Source: Mesodorylaimus sp. YZB2_4
Lineage: Eukaryota; Nematoda; Enoplea; Dorylaimida; Dorylaimidae
DNA: 64,000 nucleotides
Assembly: GCA_030248295.1 (NCBI GenBank)
Contig: JASANH010000938.1
Span: 930,001-994,000, forward strand
Direction of reading: 5' to 3'
Made by a program: the position numbers and the translations under genes. The notes beneath the pieces are model-generated. The model searched no databases and had not been told where the DNA came from. It saw only the letters and a program-made list of their open reading frames with translations. Shown here one piece after another: positions 48,729 through 60,391 of the stretch (positions are counted from its first letter, which is position 1; each line of letters opens with the position of its first letter).

Positions 48729-48875
48729 ATGGCGGGAAAGTTTTACTTCACTGACTACCTTATTAACGAGGACGTAAATGGCAATGTTATCCAGAAACGG
48801 ACAGCACCTGGTCGTAGATGGGCAGCGGCTAGTCCCGAGCTCCAAAGGGAGAGCACACGCCTTTCCTCTTGTTGA
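48729..48875 (+). CDS. small ORF, 48 aa, doubtful
   Basis: ATG to TGA, beginning MAGKFYFTDYLINED and ending LQRESTRLSSC. It has no domain and no signal peptide. It is listed because the first half has a protein-like composition. The rest of 47860-49327 shows no other candidate. Confidence 0.2.
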   Translation: MAGKFYFTDYLINEDVNGNVIQKRTAPGRRWAAASPELQRESTRLSSC

Positions 48876-49327
48876 TGGTGACGGCGATGTTTTCTTGGAC
48901 GTAGCAACGCGTCTGCCAGTATCCATGCCTAGAATATGCTCTTTTCGCGTTTTAGCCCCAAACCTATTGTGACAGGTTTTGCGCTAGGAGGCTAGTACGC
49001 GTCGTGCCATCGGGCAGATTTTCCTCTCGAGCCTCGTCTGACCAGGTACGCGCCTTCAATTACTCACCGCCCAGTGACCGAACCATAGCACAATGCTGGA
49101 AAAGGAAATCAGCTAGGCCGGTGCCGACGCGTTTGGCCAGAGTGCAAAAAAGGTAAATCTGGCCAAAACACTTTTCTAGGCGCCAGCTTCTAGATACTTA
49201 TTTCCTGTTTTCGTGTCGCGACTACAAAGTTGAACTTTATAAATTTATAGAAGTCTAGCTTTTAGAAAAGAGGCACTACATTGTGTTCGATTCGAGGGCA
49301 GCGGCCAAGATTCAGTCTAGAGTGATC

Positions 49328-50966
49328 ATGTTGCCATTGGCTCCTAATTGGTGTTCGAGTTTGTCGAAGAGAGAGAAAGCGTTTTGGGTGGTGATCTCAT
49401 TGGCGGCACTGGGGGCATTGATCTACGAATGGACACTGGTCATTCGTACTTACGTGGATCAGCCGGTTCGGTCGAATGTCATCTACAAAGAACCGAAACG
49501 CATGCGTTTTCCTTCTTTGCTCTTCTGCCAACGTCAGTTCTACTTTAACGAGACCCTCATCGGAGGCAATGTAAATGACCAGCCTGGTCAGAACGTGGCT
49601 AAGTACATGCGAATCGTGAGCAACCCAACTGGAGCCGATGTCGCGGTTGGTCTCGTTCAAAACAACGGACTGGCTTTTGGTTCCGAGCAAGAGCAGAGTA
49701 AAGCCCAAGCGGATTATCTGGCCTACGTGGGCCGTTATCATAACAATCCTTGGGCTGCCTTTGAGCGCATCATGCTTAATTGTCCCGACTTGATTCGACA
49801 GTGCTCGTTGGGAGGTCAGAATTACTCAGCAATCACGTGCTGCCAGCAGTGGACCGTTCGACGCTTGACTCCAGTGGGACCGTGTTTGGCTGTACAACCA
49901 CCCGACCAGGAGGTCCCATCTTCTAATGGAGCCTTCCAGATCGACTTTGAGCTGGCAGCCAACACCTACAACTTTGCTTCAAACTTTGGCGGCTTCGATT
50001 TATATGTAGGAGATATGATTGGTAAGTACAGTAAGTTATGGGAATCCATTGAGGTGGTCTGTTTCCCAGGACCTTATCCAAGGACGTGTCCGTTAGCCGA
50101 TTGTGTGACCTGGTTATCTCCTAATTTTAGGAAAGCCAATGAGCGCCGCCCTGACTCTTCTGGATGAAGACTCATATACAGTCCAGCTGGCAGCCACCAG
50201 GTATGAGAATAACATTGATCGCGAGTGTAATCGCCATTTGGAACCAGTTTTCCGCCAACTTAATTTTGTGGGGATGGATCAGGCCATGCGCTGCACTGCA
50301 GCGGCAATCAGCAAGCTGTGCCAGTGCTATCCAGTCTATAAGATCCAACTGGACGCAGTGACCAGTCTGTACAACTCCATCTACCAACCGTACGACTTCA
50401 GCGGCATCGAAAGTGGTGCCAATTTTCAAGTACCCCAAGGCGCGTATCAGTTTTGCGATTTGAACAACGTTCTTCGGTGCGCTGCACCATTACTCAATTC
50501 CACCCGAGACCAAACCAATTTCACTCTCGTGGCGCAACGTCTCCTGGGCTATGTACCGTGCGACATGAGACCACCTTGCGTCGACGATCGATATCATTTC
50601 GCCGTGACCGAGTTCCGCGAGATGACCCCCGTTTCTAGCAGCTATCGATCCCGGTTGCGTCTCTATTACGAGAGCTTCGTTTTGACCGAAATCGATCAGA
50701 AATCATCGATCAGTTTCCACGATGTGGTTATGAATATGGGCGGCCCGATGACCTTTTGGTTCATCGCAGTCCATATTCTTATCTATTTCGTAAGCGCCAT
50801 CAAAAGCTGTTGTTGTAAGTACGGCGGTTATCCACAACAGCCGAATCATACAAACGGAGTCGGCAGAAATAAAGTGGCCGATATCGAAGTTCATCCAGGC
50901 GTGCAGAAGGTTGCCGAACCCGCAGAACAGCTGGCAGGCACTGTGGATGAAACCAAGGAAGAGTAA
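49328..50966 (+). CDS. DEG/ENaC-family channel subunit with altered pore
   Basis: Two exons, 49328-50021 and 50131-50966, join in phase to 509 aa. TM1 is KAFWVVISLAALGALIYEW at about residues 18-36, followed by the post-TM1 family motif FPSLLFC. A large extracellular region rich in Cys follows, including the block CNRHLEPVFRQ, CRCTAAAISKLCQCYPVYK-like cysteines and CDLNNVLRC. TM2 follows SISFHDVVMNMGGPMTFWF. In family members the segment after the Gly-Gly normally continues with a GxS selectivity filter (GAS/GSS); here the aligned residues are Ile-Ala-Val (50763-50771). The short cytoplasmic tail begins CCCKYGGYP. Family members form trimeric sodium channels gated by ligands, acid or mechanical force; this subunit may be regulatory or have altered selectivity. 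Start: first in-frame ATG, since the upstream open frame begins at GTG. Confidence 0.85.
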
Positions 50967-52995
50967 GTATGTCTGCGGTACAACGATGACTGTTCTGCCA
51001 GGATGAGGGCAAGGCATGTGGTGAAGAGTAGTGATGAACTGCCAAACTACGGTATGCTATTTAATCTGTACAGATTGTTCTTGTTATTTGACTTTCTTCT
51101 GGTGTGATTTCTTTTTATCAATGGCGTGACTGATAAGCGACTGGTTTGACTCGTGCGTCCGAGCCCTTCGTGGTATCAATCATAAGTCACATTTTGCAAT
51201 GCAAAAGCTACTTTGGCCTTTCATGACCGGTGTATAGGATTGAGGGTGTTCGTGACGTGATAATGTCTGGTCGATTGCCATGGCGTGATGTGCCCGTTAT
51301 ATCATAAATGTTTTAGGTCTCAGGTTCTGTTGCATGTCACTTTTTGTGATTCGTTATTATTGTGTTTCTCAAGTTCGACACGAGACATTTGACGTTGCCA
51401 CACTGTAGTGGTCTGTGCAGTGTGAGAGGATTGTTGATTTGAACCACTCGCCAGTTGTTTTGATGTCAGTACTTTATGCGGTGGTAAAAGAAACGTCGGC
51501 TGTCGTGAATCGGCCATGAAAATCGATGCGGTGTCATGGTAGCAGCCGTCGCGCCCTGATCAGCCAGACTGTTGTTTGAAAAAGTAGACGTCAGAAAAAA
51601 GGAAAGTCTAAGAAAAAGGTAAAATTAAACAACAAATTTCAGGCAGCGTAGATGAAAACCAGTAAAGCAGCTAACTCGTAGGGACTAAACAAATGCCATA
51701 ATTTACTGAAAGGGCTAACTACAGAACACGTTCTATAAAGTTATAGCATGGTCAAATGTCGGTGGGGTCACTTTCTAGTGTCAAGAGATACTGATCATTT
51801 GCCCATGTAGACTGGAAATGTATCAGCACAGGGCTCGATTGGTCGCTTTCATGGCATCCATTGACCAGACCACATGGCCACTAAACATTTTAAAAATATG
51901 GTTTCTGTGCTTAGTCCCTTATTTTAGCCCCATTGCCAAACGCAACTGGTGCATTAGGCACAGGTCCCTTGTTAGTGAGTACTTACTTTCCCCAGAGTGA
52001 CTCACTATTATTATTTTACTATCCCGCTAATCCCCGGGTAAAAGCGGATGTGCGTTCTAGTTGGAAAACTGGAAGATGACAGGGCAGTTTCGTAATTGGG
52101 CATGACCATTATGCACATGTGGGTCATTTTATATTTTGTGCACGGACCACAATGGGGCTGACTGGCGGGTCCGAAGACCTGGTCAATGATCCAAAACCAC
52201 TTTGCATGGTCCCCTTGGTTACTAATGGGCCTCTGGTCTGGGCTGTCTCTCGGACATGTAGAAATCGCGGCGTAATGTCAGAAGTTATTATTGTTATTGT
52301 TATTGTTGTTGTTAGTGTGACGATGTCGCAAAGGAGGCCGGGTGCGGTCTCCGTTCGTCGTAACCGATGAGCAGGTCGGCGAATGTCGTCTTGAAAGTTT
52401 CGCCTTGATCCGCTCGAGGACATTGCTACCATAGGCATTCTTCGTGACAGCGCATGCGTACCGTGTTCGAAGGAACCAGTCTTGGCTGAACTTGGCAAAG
52501 GGCACTGCGGGAACACTGCCGGACAATCCGGTCGCACTTCAAAGCGTATGGTGTCGAATCGCTCTCTGCCTACCGAGGGAGCCACTGTCTACAGTCCGCC
52601 GTTATAGTGGGCGGTAGAGACCCGTGTTTAGCCACCTCCCATCTACTCAATTGGTACCTACCTCGCGAAGTTGTCGGCAAACAGAGATACCGATCGGCCG
52701 CGAGGCAGGTGAAATTTTTGAAAATTTCTCAATGTCATACCTTTGACGGCGCGGACAAAGTTGTTTCTGCGGGCGTCCTCGCTTGGCTGCTGTTCTTGGG
52801 AACCTGTCACGCTGGTTCAAATTTTATGGGTTTGGGGAACGGGAACGCTTTGTTTGTCCGCATAACTAAGGGATATTTGAAATTTAAGTTGCTGGCCGTG
52901 TGGTCAGCATTGCTGTCGGACTAGTCGAAGGCATATGCTGGGTCTTTTGCAGGCGGTTTATTCGTACTTCGCTGGAGTCGGCATATTGTGGCACA
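50967..52995. other. intergenic, microsatellite only
   Basis: No supported gene. The 52607-52924 frame contains a hydrophobic run but no ATG and no consensus donor after it. A TTATTG microsatellite lies at 52283-52317. Confidence 0.5.
52283..52317. repeat. TTATTG/TTG microsatellite
   Basis: A run of ATTATTGTTATTGTTATTGT and TTG units, simple sequence with no evident function. Confidence 0.8.
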
Positions 52996-55948
52996 ATGTG
53001 GATACACTGCCTTCTGGCTTTTGTTTCATTGATTCCTGGTAAGATAGAGAAAGCATATTTCAGGGTGCGCTAGCAGGTCCAGGTGCTTCTGGCTGTGAAA
53101 TTGGTTACTCCATTAGAAATTGGTTAGGTGACTGCAGGGGTTTGGTAGCTGTTATGTTCCCGTATTATCACTTTGACCTGGAGGGTCAATTCGACTATAA
53201 GCAGATCTAGTCTTGCGGTGGTTTCATACTGCAGCACACCAGGGCTATTGCCCTGTTATATTCTCGCTGGTCTCACTCCCCAAGTGCCCTAGAGTGCGAA
53301 TCGGATTGAGTTGCCTGCTTCGAATAAGTTCTTCAAGTGAGAGTCACTTTCGTCACCTCTCGGTTGCGGCATGCCTCGTTGGTGACCTCGACGGAATTTC
53401 GACGCGACTGTTCGATTACGACTGCGTACAGTTATGAAATAGGGGAATGGAATGAAGGACACTTTTACCTGCCTTTTCCATCTACTGTACTGCGTTCAAG
53501 GTCTTACATTCTAATGGCTCAAATGCGTTTCCGTCGACTGAAACATTGTTTTTCGAATAGTTAGTATACTTCGCGACACCCACCAGACGTGGCGTTGCGG
53601 ATGAGCGATTATAGAAGTGGCAAACTGCGTAGAGGCTCGGTGACCCACTTGAGTCACATGCACACCAACTTGACAAAGGTAGCACTGTTTGTTACTGACT
53701 AGTCGACTCGACGAAAAATTTACTTTGGAAGATTTACATTGTAGCTTTGTTTGCTTTAACTTGTGTTGATTTTCTGATCAAAAAAAGCAAATTTGGGCTT
53801 CCTCAATTTCACTCGGCTACTAAACTAATCGACCTAGTTCACAGGCCTTCTACGAAAACTGGTTTCTAGAAGTATAATTAGCCACAAATATACTCTCTCC
53901 CAGTCATGGCCTGGACACATATTTACGTTCCAGACGGTTTGAGGTTTTTTGTTACGGCGACCAGACAAAGACCACTGAAGCAAAGCCAGGGGATTTTTCT
54001 CCTGCCAGTTTTCTTTTTCCTGTGAGAGTGCCATTTTGTATTCATCGAGAAAGGAAAGTGCATTAGGGCATTCCTGAGAAATATATGAGACGATGAAGAG
54101 ATAAAAAAGACTGCCAAAAACTTGTTGTGCAGTAATTCGACAGCGCATCAGCATCAGCAATTCAACACCAGTAAACACAATTCTTGCGTTTTAGCTTCTC
54201 AAGCACTCGTATGCTATCAATGCGAAGCACTGCAAGGAGGAGACTGTAGCACGGGGACATGCAAGGAGGGTACTTTCTGCACCGCCCTCATCTTGGAGAA
54301 TAGGGCTGCTGGTACACGGCAGATCAAGAAGGGTTGCGCGGCAAATAACCCCTTTGGAAAACAAGAAGACGGTTGTATCAAGGATCCAACACCTGATGGC
54401 ACCGAGAGTTACAGATGCGCTTGCAACAGCGGCGACTTCTGCAATAGCGAGTCCAACGTGGTACGCATGCAGGCCATGCTGAATAACAGGTTCATTGTCG
54501 GAGGCGGAGTAGCTGGTCCTGCAGGTAAGTTGGTCAACAGGCCATTGATTTGAATTTGTGATCTGACAACAATGTTTTATGTTAGGTGTTTTCCCTGGCG
54601 CGACAAATCCCCAATCTGGCGTACCGAATCAGCAGCCAGGTGTCATTGGACAACAGCCACCACCTGTGCCTGGAGCTCCTAACCAATTTCCATCACTGAA
54701 TGGTCAGATCTCAAACGGCACAGTCCCTGATGGCCAGCAGCCGCCATCGTCCGGATTTGTCCCCAACATACCTCAACCGAACGGTCAGCCCCAAGACCCG
54801 ACACAGCAACAGCCTGGCTCTCCAAATCAGTTTGCGCCAGCTGGAAGCCCGAATGGCGGGCAAACCAGCTCCGCTAATGGACAACAGTTCCCTCCTGTTG
54901 CGGGCAACATTCCCCAGCCCGGCAATAACGTTAATCAGCCATTCCCATCTTCAAACAGCAACAGTGCACAATTCCCGCCTGCCGCCGGAAATCCGCCTCC
55001 AACTCAGCTTGGAGGTCCTAATCCTCAATTCCCACCTCAAGGAGCGGGTCCCCATACAGGGACTGCTATTCAACAACCGCCGCAAAGCTCTGGCCCTAAC
55101 CCGCAGACTCAACCAGGCTTCCCCCAGAGTGCTGGTGCCAACCCTCAAAATCCTCAAGGGACTGGTCCTCAGATCCCTCAGTTTGGTGTCAGCCCTCAAT
55201 TTCCGCCAAATGGCGGCTTGGCTGGAAATACTGGTGCCAACCCATCATCGATGGACACTGCCGCCGCAGGCGCTGGCCCCATTCCTAATGGACAACCGGA
55301 TTTTGGAAATAATGATCCTAATCAAAACAGCATCGTGAATCCGGCATTTGGTGGCGGTAACAGTTCGCTCCGATCAGGTGGAATCAATCAGCCGCCCTCG
55401 TCAAACGGAGTCGGTAATCAGCAGATAATTCAGCCGTCAAGTTCGGGACTGCTCATGTGCGACTGTAACGAACCATCATGCACTGGACCATGCAAAGGCG
55501 CCGTCTGCTATCGGATGACTTTCCCAGTCAATAGTAAGTGCATCTTTGTGGTTTCCATCATTTTTTGAGTGTTCAACCTTGAAATGCATTTCGAAAGAGC
55601 TGCGGCCTCAACTTTATTCTTCTCCCTCCCTAGTCAACTCCAAACCAATCCTTCCTTCTTTCCTTTCTAGGTGTACAAAGTCAAGCCTTTGCGGGCAAAA
55701 CGGGCGATGCCGAGCACATGGGATGTACGGATGATACGAACGTACTGATCGGTGGCAGCAACAGTCTGCATCGCGAAAAGAAGGATTACCGATTTAAGTT
55801 CAACGGCCAAGAAGTCGTGGTGCCCGTGGCGCAGGCTTACTACTGCCGAGATAGGGATTACTGCAACAACGGAGCCGGAATCGTCTCCTCTGCCACTCTC
55901 ATTCTTTTACTCGCCACCTGCTTAGCACTTGCTTTCCAAAGAAACTGA
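52996..55948 (+). CDS. GPI-anchor-type surface protein with two Ly6-like domains and Pro/Gln/Asn linker
   Basis: Four exons, 52996-53038, 54195-54524, 54586-55533 and 55671-55948, join in phase to 532 aa. Exon 1 encodes the signal peptide (MWIHCLLAFVSLIP, completed by ASQA). Residues about 19-100 form a three-finger/Ly6-like domain: LVCYQCEALQGGDC, CKEGTFC, KKGC, and closing CACNSGDFCNS. A linker of about 310 residues is dominated by Pro, Gln, Asn, Gly and Ser (repeated QFPP, PNPQ, NGQ). A second Ly6-like domain starts LLMCDCNEPSCTGPCKGAVC and closes CRDRDYCNN, split by intron 3. The C-terminus is a hydrophobic tail (SSATLILLLATCLALAF) with tiny residues before it, as in GPI-anchor signals. 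The likely location is the outer cell surface. Function is unknown; Ly6 domains often bind receptors or modulate channels. No close family with this two-domain layout comes to mind. Confidence 0.85.
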
Positions 55949-56238
55949 AAGTCTTGAAACATTTTTAAGTATCATTTTTATTGCCTTTGACACCAGCTCA
56001 GCGTTGTTGTCCTCGAAAATGAGGGAGGTGCCTTGTATGTGAGCCAGAAATTGCCTTTATTAGCACTAGCATATTTGAAGACATTGTACCCTTGCCGGTG
56101 ACAAAAATAATTTCTACGAGTGCATTGGTCGTTTTCCGATAATTTCCTAAAATGTGCTTTGCTAAAATGAACATATGCTCTAGTAAATAGTAGTATAGAA
56201 TATCTACGTGCGCTCGCCCATTTCATGTATTGTCATAT

Positions 56239-56493
56239 ATGGCCATTTTCAAGCAACGAGTTCGCGGAGGTAATCACCGATTTCCACGCTCCACTGACGA
56301 TACTCGCATTCGAAATACTGTTATTGTATGCCAGTCCATAGTGCAAAGAAAAACTCCGCAGCTAGTTTCAAACCTAGCTGCAAATCTAGGCATTGCGTTT
56401 GTCATCGATGAGCGGAAGAGTGCGAATGAAATGGACGAGAAACTGGATGACTTTTTAGTCAGGCGTGCCAATTTGATGACAAAAGCACAATGA
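56239..56493 (+). CDS. hypothetical small ORF upstream of the CHMP5-like gene
   Basis: ATG to TGA, 84 aa. It contains VSNLAANLGIAFVIDERKSA and EMDEKLDDFLVRRANLM, a plausible amphipathic helical composition without a signal peptide. Its stop lies 199 bases before the ATG of the CHMP5-like gene on the same strand. I do not recognise it. A minus-strand frame overlaps and cannot be excluded. Confidence 0.3.
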   Translation: MAIFKQRVRGGNHRFPRSTDDTRIRNTVIVCQSIVQRKTPQLVSNLAANLGIAFVIDERKSANEMDEKLDDFLVRRANLMTKAQ

Positions 56494-56692
56494 ATCATTT
56501 CTATTTTCCTTCCATGACAGCCACCTGAATGCACATGGTGAGTTATTTACATGGAAATGACAAGTCAATAGACATGTCATCCTTCTTGACGATGAGTTCC
56601 AGAAGGGAAGTCGGCAGTGGAGAGGCAATCCTTTATGCGGCATTGACTTTAAAATTCCTGCGATTCACAAATTGAATCAAAAGATTTTCTTA

Positions 56693-57060
56693 ATGAGCCG
56701 AATAATTGGAAGACGTAAATCTGAAGAATTGAATCGACCTAGTCTGACTTCTCAAATAGATAATGCCAGAATGAGATACGAAGCGATTAGACACAGGATC
56801 GAAGCGGTAGATCAAGAATTGAATGGGTGCAAAGAGAGACTGCGAAGACTAGAATTCAGAAAAGACCCGACACTAAGGCGAAGAGCCATGGCGTAAGTGA
56901 AGCTTACTTATTTTCTGCTCATACTTTTTCAAGGGAACACTCTTTCAGGCTTTTAGAACGGAAAAAATCTTATGAAAATATGCAAAGTCAACTTAGCCAG
57001 TTGACAAAAAATATGAAAAAAGTGCATGTATTTGTTCAGAAAGCGAGTTTCGAAGTGTGA
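56693..57060 (+). CDS. CHMP5/Vps60-like ESCRT-III protein, short
   Basis: Two exons, 56693-56892 and 56949-57060, join in phase to 103 aa. The protein begins MSRIIGRRKSEELNRPSLTS, continues QIDNARMRYEAIRHRIEAVD, QELNGCKERLRRLE, then RRRAMALLERKKSYENMQSQ and NMKKVHVFVQKASF. This follows the first two core helices of CHMP5 in order: small basic N-terminus, PSLT, a heptad helix with an ELxxxKxxL-like end, and RALxxLxxKKxYE. CHMP5 is normally about 220 aa, so the second half (helices 3-6 and the LIP5-binding tail) is absent. Either the gene is truncated or further exons follow without a clear donor before the stop. A truncated ESCRT-III core could be a dominant regulator or a decaying paralog. 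Confidence 0.62.
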
Positions 57061-57771
57061 TATCATTGTTTTAGGCATACACTAATTTAATTTTGTGGCA
57101 TTTTATCTCTGTGCATATTTTATGGGGCTTATCTGCTTTGAACGTTCCCTTACTCGGGGTGTGGAAAAGATAGACACTGTTCGTCTACTCCTTCGTGCCT
57201 GTAGTCGTTAATACTTTTTTAGTCCTCAATAGTTTCCCGGGGTAGCACCCGGGACACCTACAGCAAATGTACTCACCCATAATGTCCCGTATAGACAGGA
57301 GGGAAAAGAAGGCAAGAACCTTCGCTTGAGTGAATGCCCCACTCGTATGTTCTGCAAAGATGTCCGCCCTCATTTAAACACATCAAACACCAGTTTCTTG
57401 GAAGAACTTATATGCGCAAACTTGAATTTCCCTCAGAGTTCCCTTTTTCGGATTCATTAATAGCAACCTTCCCTGGATATTATTTGATTGCTTACGGTAC
57501 GTGGGAGATGTGTGTGAGATAGTTTTACTAAAATAGCAATGATAGATGCCACAGTCGCAACGCTGGACCAGAGATCCCGTTTATGTAGATATCCTACTGT
57601 ACAGATAGATAAGCTCCTGTTTATTTTGTGGGTCAGGAAGAACTATTCTAATTTGCGCCTCGAGAGCGCGCGAGCAAAGTTGCTTCGTGTAGGTGGGAAA
57701 TAAACGATAAACGAGGACCGTTTAGGCTCACAATCCGGAGGGCGGCCGCACGTGTCGATCCTGACGGGCGT

Positions 57772-57876
57772 TCCCATGGGTAAGCGACAACATGAATGAG
57801 CGACACCATGGGTGAGCGACAATGTATAAGGGATGACCCAGGTCAATGAGCGACACCACGGATGAGCGACAACGAA
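57772..57876. repeat. ATGAGCGACACCAYGG minisatellite
   Basis: Five imperfect units of (G)RTGAGCGACAMC, about 16-28 bases apart. No coding or regulatory role is evident. Confidence 0.75.
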
Positions 57877-58720
57877 AAAACGAACAATATAGTTATAATG
57901 CTTATAATACCCGTATATACAATAGTCCTTGTACACCTAAAATTATTTAAATTTTGACATTTTACTTGATCAGTCCCGATTACAATCAGAATTATTTATT
58001 GCGAACTTAAAAACAACCTATAAACTGAAGACACTTGTCGTGGGACTTTCAGGAGCCAGTCAGGGTCAGATTCATCAGGCGGAAAATGCGACTAAACTCT
58101 AAGGAGGTTTTCTTCAAGGAGTCAATGCTTGACAAATTAGTTATCGCCTAAAACATGTGGTGTAGATAAGTGTATCCACGCCTATTACACACGTTACACT
58201 CATCAGCTGTATCCAATGATTGGAAGAAACCCGTCTGATTATCCCAGACGTTACCGTTTATCACAATATGATTGTTGGACCAGGTATTGAGTGAACGGGC
58301 CAAAAAAGGAAAAATATTACCAGCGTAAAATATTGTTCAAGGAAAATATTACCTGCGTGGTTTAAGATTTTGCTCCTAAGAAATTTGAACCAGCACCACC
58401 AAGAGAGTTTCGTGCGAAAATTTAGAATTATTATGCTATAGGAGTAGGAAGCTTCCAGGGGTCTATCCCGCGCTCACTTCAGGTATTTTCTTCGATTAAA
58501 TTTTCAGTACAGTTTCAGTTTCAATGGAAAGGCTGATTTTTGTTCGCAGAGTCAAAGACGTTGAGGGGAAGTTCCCTTGAGCCGAGGCATGTACCCTACT
58601 CTATGTGACTTATTTGTGAGTTCGAGCTAGCCTGCTTGGTCAAGAAACCAGTCTCGCCCTCTACAGTCCCGTACAGTCCACTTACGTATATAAAATCCAT
58701 AGTGGGCCAGACATTTTCAG

Positions 58721-58899
58721 CTTACTCGTCTAAAATTAATACAAATGTAACCCCCTTGACACTCAGAGATGGTCCCTCTAAAGGATATGGGTTGAAAACA
58801 CACTACTCATTTGACCGTGGATGGAAGTCCGTCCAAAAGATTTTGGACAACCTTAATGACAAGAAAAGGTTGATGCGCGATCATTTGCTCAGGGAATAA
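58721..58899 (+). CDS. possible terminal exon, doubtful
   Basis: After the acceptor ATTTTCAG at 58720 a frame runs to TAA at 58897-58899, reading LTLRDGPSKGYGLKTHYSFD and WKSVQKILDNLNDKKRLMRD. The helical basic end looks protein-like, but no partner exon or family is recognised. Confidence 0.22.
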
Positions 58900-59384
58900 A
58901 ATTTTGTCTGACATATTTTATAACATTCTACTTTCTGCGCCGTAAAGCGCAAAGACATGATCGTGAAGTCGGCATGTTTTGCGCAGGTTGTTTTTGTTTT
59001 GAACATTGAATCATTCATGTTATTTATCACCGGAAAAGTAGGAAACGACAAAGTTGGCGCGACCGTAGGCATACACATTCGATCCTGTTATAAACATCTT
59101 CTACATCCATGCAATGTTTGGAAGAACTCTTGTGGAAATTAAATGCAGTGAAAAAGACAGTGCGCATCGGGCCACCAGTGCCCAAGAGAACGTTCTAAAT
59201 ATAGTTCTTGTTTAATTAATGGATCTAAAAAGAACGCAATACGTTCGTGTTCCACATTTTCGCCTTGCAGTTTTGGAATGTGAAGTGGGCGTGGCAGGCT
59301 GTCATCATACATCCATATTCTCCTTATATCCCGATCTAACACATCGAGTGCACGCCAGTATATTGGCGACGAAAGTGTGCGACA

Positions 59385-60391
59385 ATGGCGAGTGGATGTT
59401 TTGGTATCCCTGTCCTAACTGTTATTTTGCTGATGATAGGCCTGCAAGTCGGAGAGAGCAGACCAGGTAAGAGATAATGGGTTACAGATGGGTGTCACGC
59501 GGGTGGAGATTGGGTATACACAATAGTGCCATGTGTGCACAAACATATACAAAGCTAAAGAATGGATGGACACCACAGTTTGCTGGTGGCAGGCTTACAG
59601 TAGGTATTGCAGTTGGAAAGAATTTGTACAATTTAAGGTAGCCTCAGAGGAGTTTCAATCCCTTTTCAGCATCAGTCGGCGATCACGTATGCAATCGGCT
59701 TCCATCTATTTCACTTTGCCGCTTCAAAAGGCAAAGTCGAGGGAAAGCAGCAATAGTTTCAAAAGAGGAAGATGATCTTGAACCCTATTGCGCCAAGTGG
59801 GAGAAGCATTACGCTTTCTACTGCGTTGGACTAGGCAGTGGTGATCGAAGGGCTAATGAATTCTGTCCTTATTACAAAAAAGCATGCCATGTAAAAGACA
59901 AACCGGTGCAGGTCACTCCACCGCCATTACCGAGTCCGTCTTCTGGAGCCCTATCTTCGGCTAATACGAACGCCAATGCGCCTCCTCCTGATCAAGCGCC
60001 GGCTATTTCTCAGCCTCAGCAGTTCCAACCAGCATCAGCACCAGCTCAAGCTGCCAATGCGAATCCGTTGCCCAAGGCTCAAATAACTAACGGCGGTGGG
60101 TTGGGTTCTGTTGGTCAACCACTGGGTTTTCTTGGAGGTCCCAATGCTGGGGTGGCTGGCACGCCCCAGGGCATACCAGGCAGCGGCAGTCCATTATCTA
60201 TTGGCAGAGGTTTCGGCGTGGGCCCATTCGCTAACGCATTCTCTGGCACAAATGTCAATCCATTGAGTGGCGTGAGCAGTGGAACCAGCGTCAATGCGGC
60301 TGGATTGCCAATCAGTTCAAGCCGTGGCGTTAGCTTTGGCGGACTGATACCAGGCGGTGCCGGGCTGGGAAACCTTTTCGGTGGAAAGTAG
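59385..60391 (+). CDS. secreted Cys-motif protein with Gly/Pro-rich tail
   Basis: Two exons, 59385-59466 and 59670-60391, join in phase (G|GTAAGAG to TTTTCAG|CA) to 267 aa. A signal peptide (GIPVLTVILLMIGLQVG) is followed by VCNRLPSISLCRFKRQSRG, where KR may be a proprotein cleavage site. A compact Cys module comes next: EPYCAKWEKHYAFYCVG, about ten residues, then FCPYYKKAC, i.e. C-x(4)-H-Y-x3-YC spaced before FC-x4-C. The remaining 180 residues are Pro/Ala/Gln-rich and then Gly/Ser/Asn-rich (GLGSVGQPLGFLGG, GRGFGVGPF, GLGNLFGGK at the end). The aromatic and Cys spacing reminds me of secreted nematode proteins of unknown function, but I cannot name a family. A cuticle or extracellular matrix role is inferred from the Gly-rich tail. 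Confidence 0.78.

Larger units (their letters stand above)
57061..59384. other. intergenic with minisatellite and doubtful exon
   Basis: Mostly unassigned. It contains the GAGCGACAC minisatellite (57772-57876) and a possible terminal exon at 58721-58899. Confidence 0.4.

Noticed and set aside
52607..52924. Frame with a hydrophobic run (AGVLAWLLFLGTCHA), tested as signal exon for the Ly6-like gene
   Set aside because: No in-frame ATG and no consensus donor; the exon at 52996-53038 supplies a better signal peptide in the right phase.
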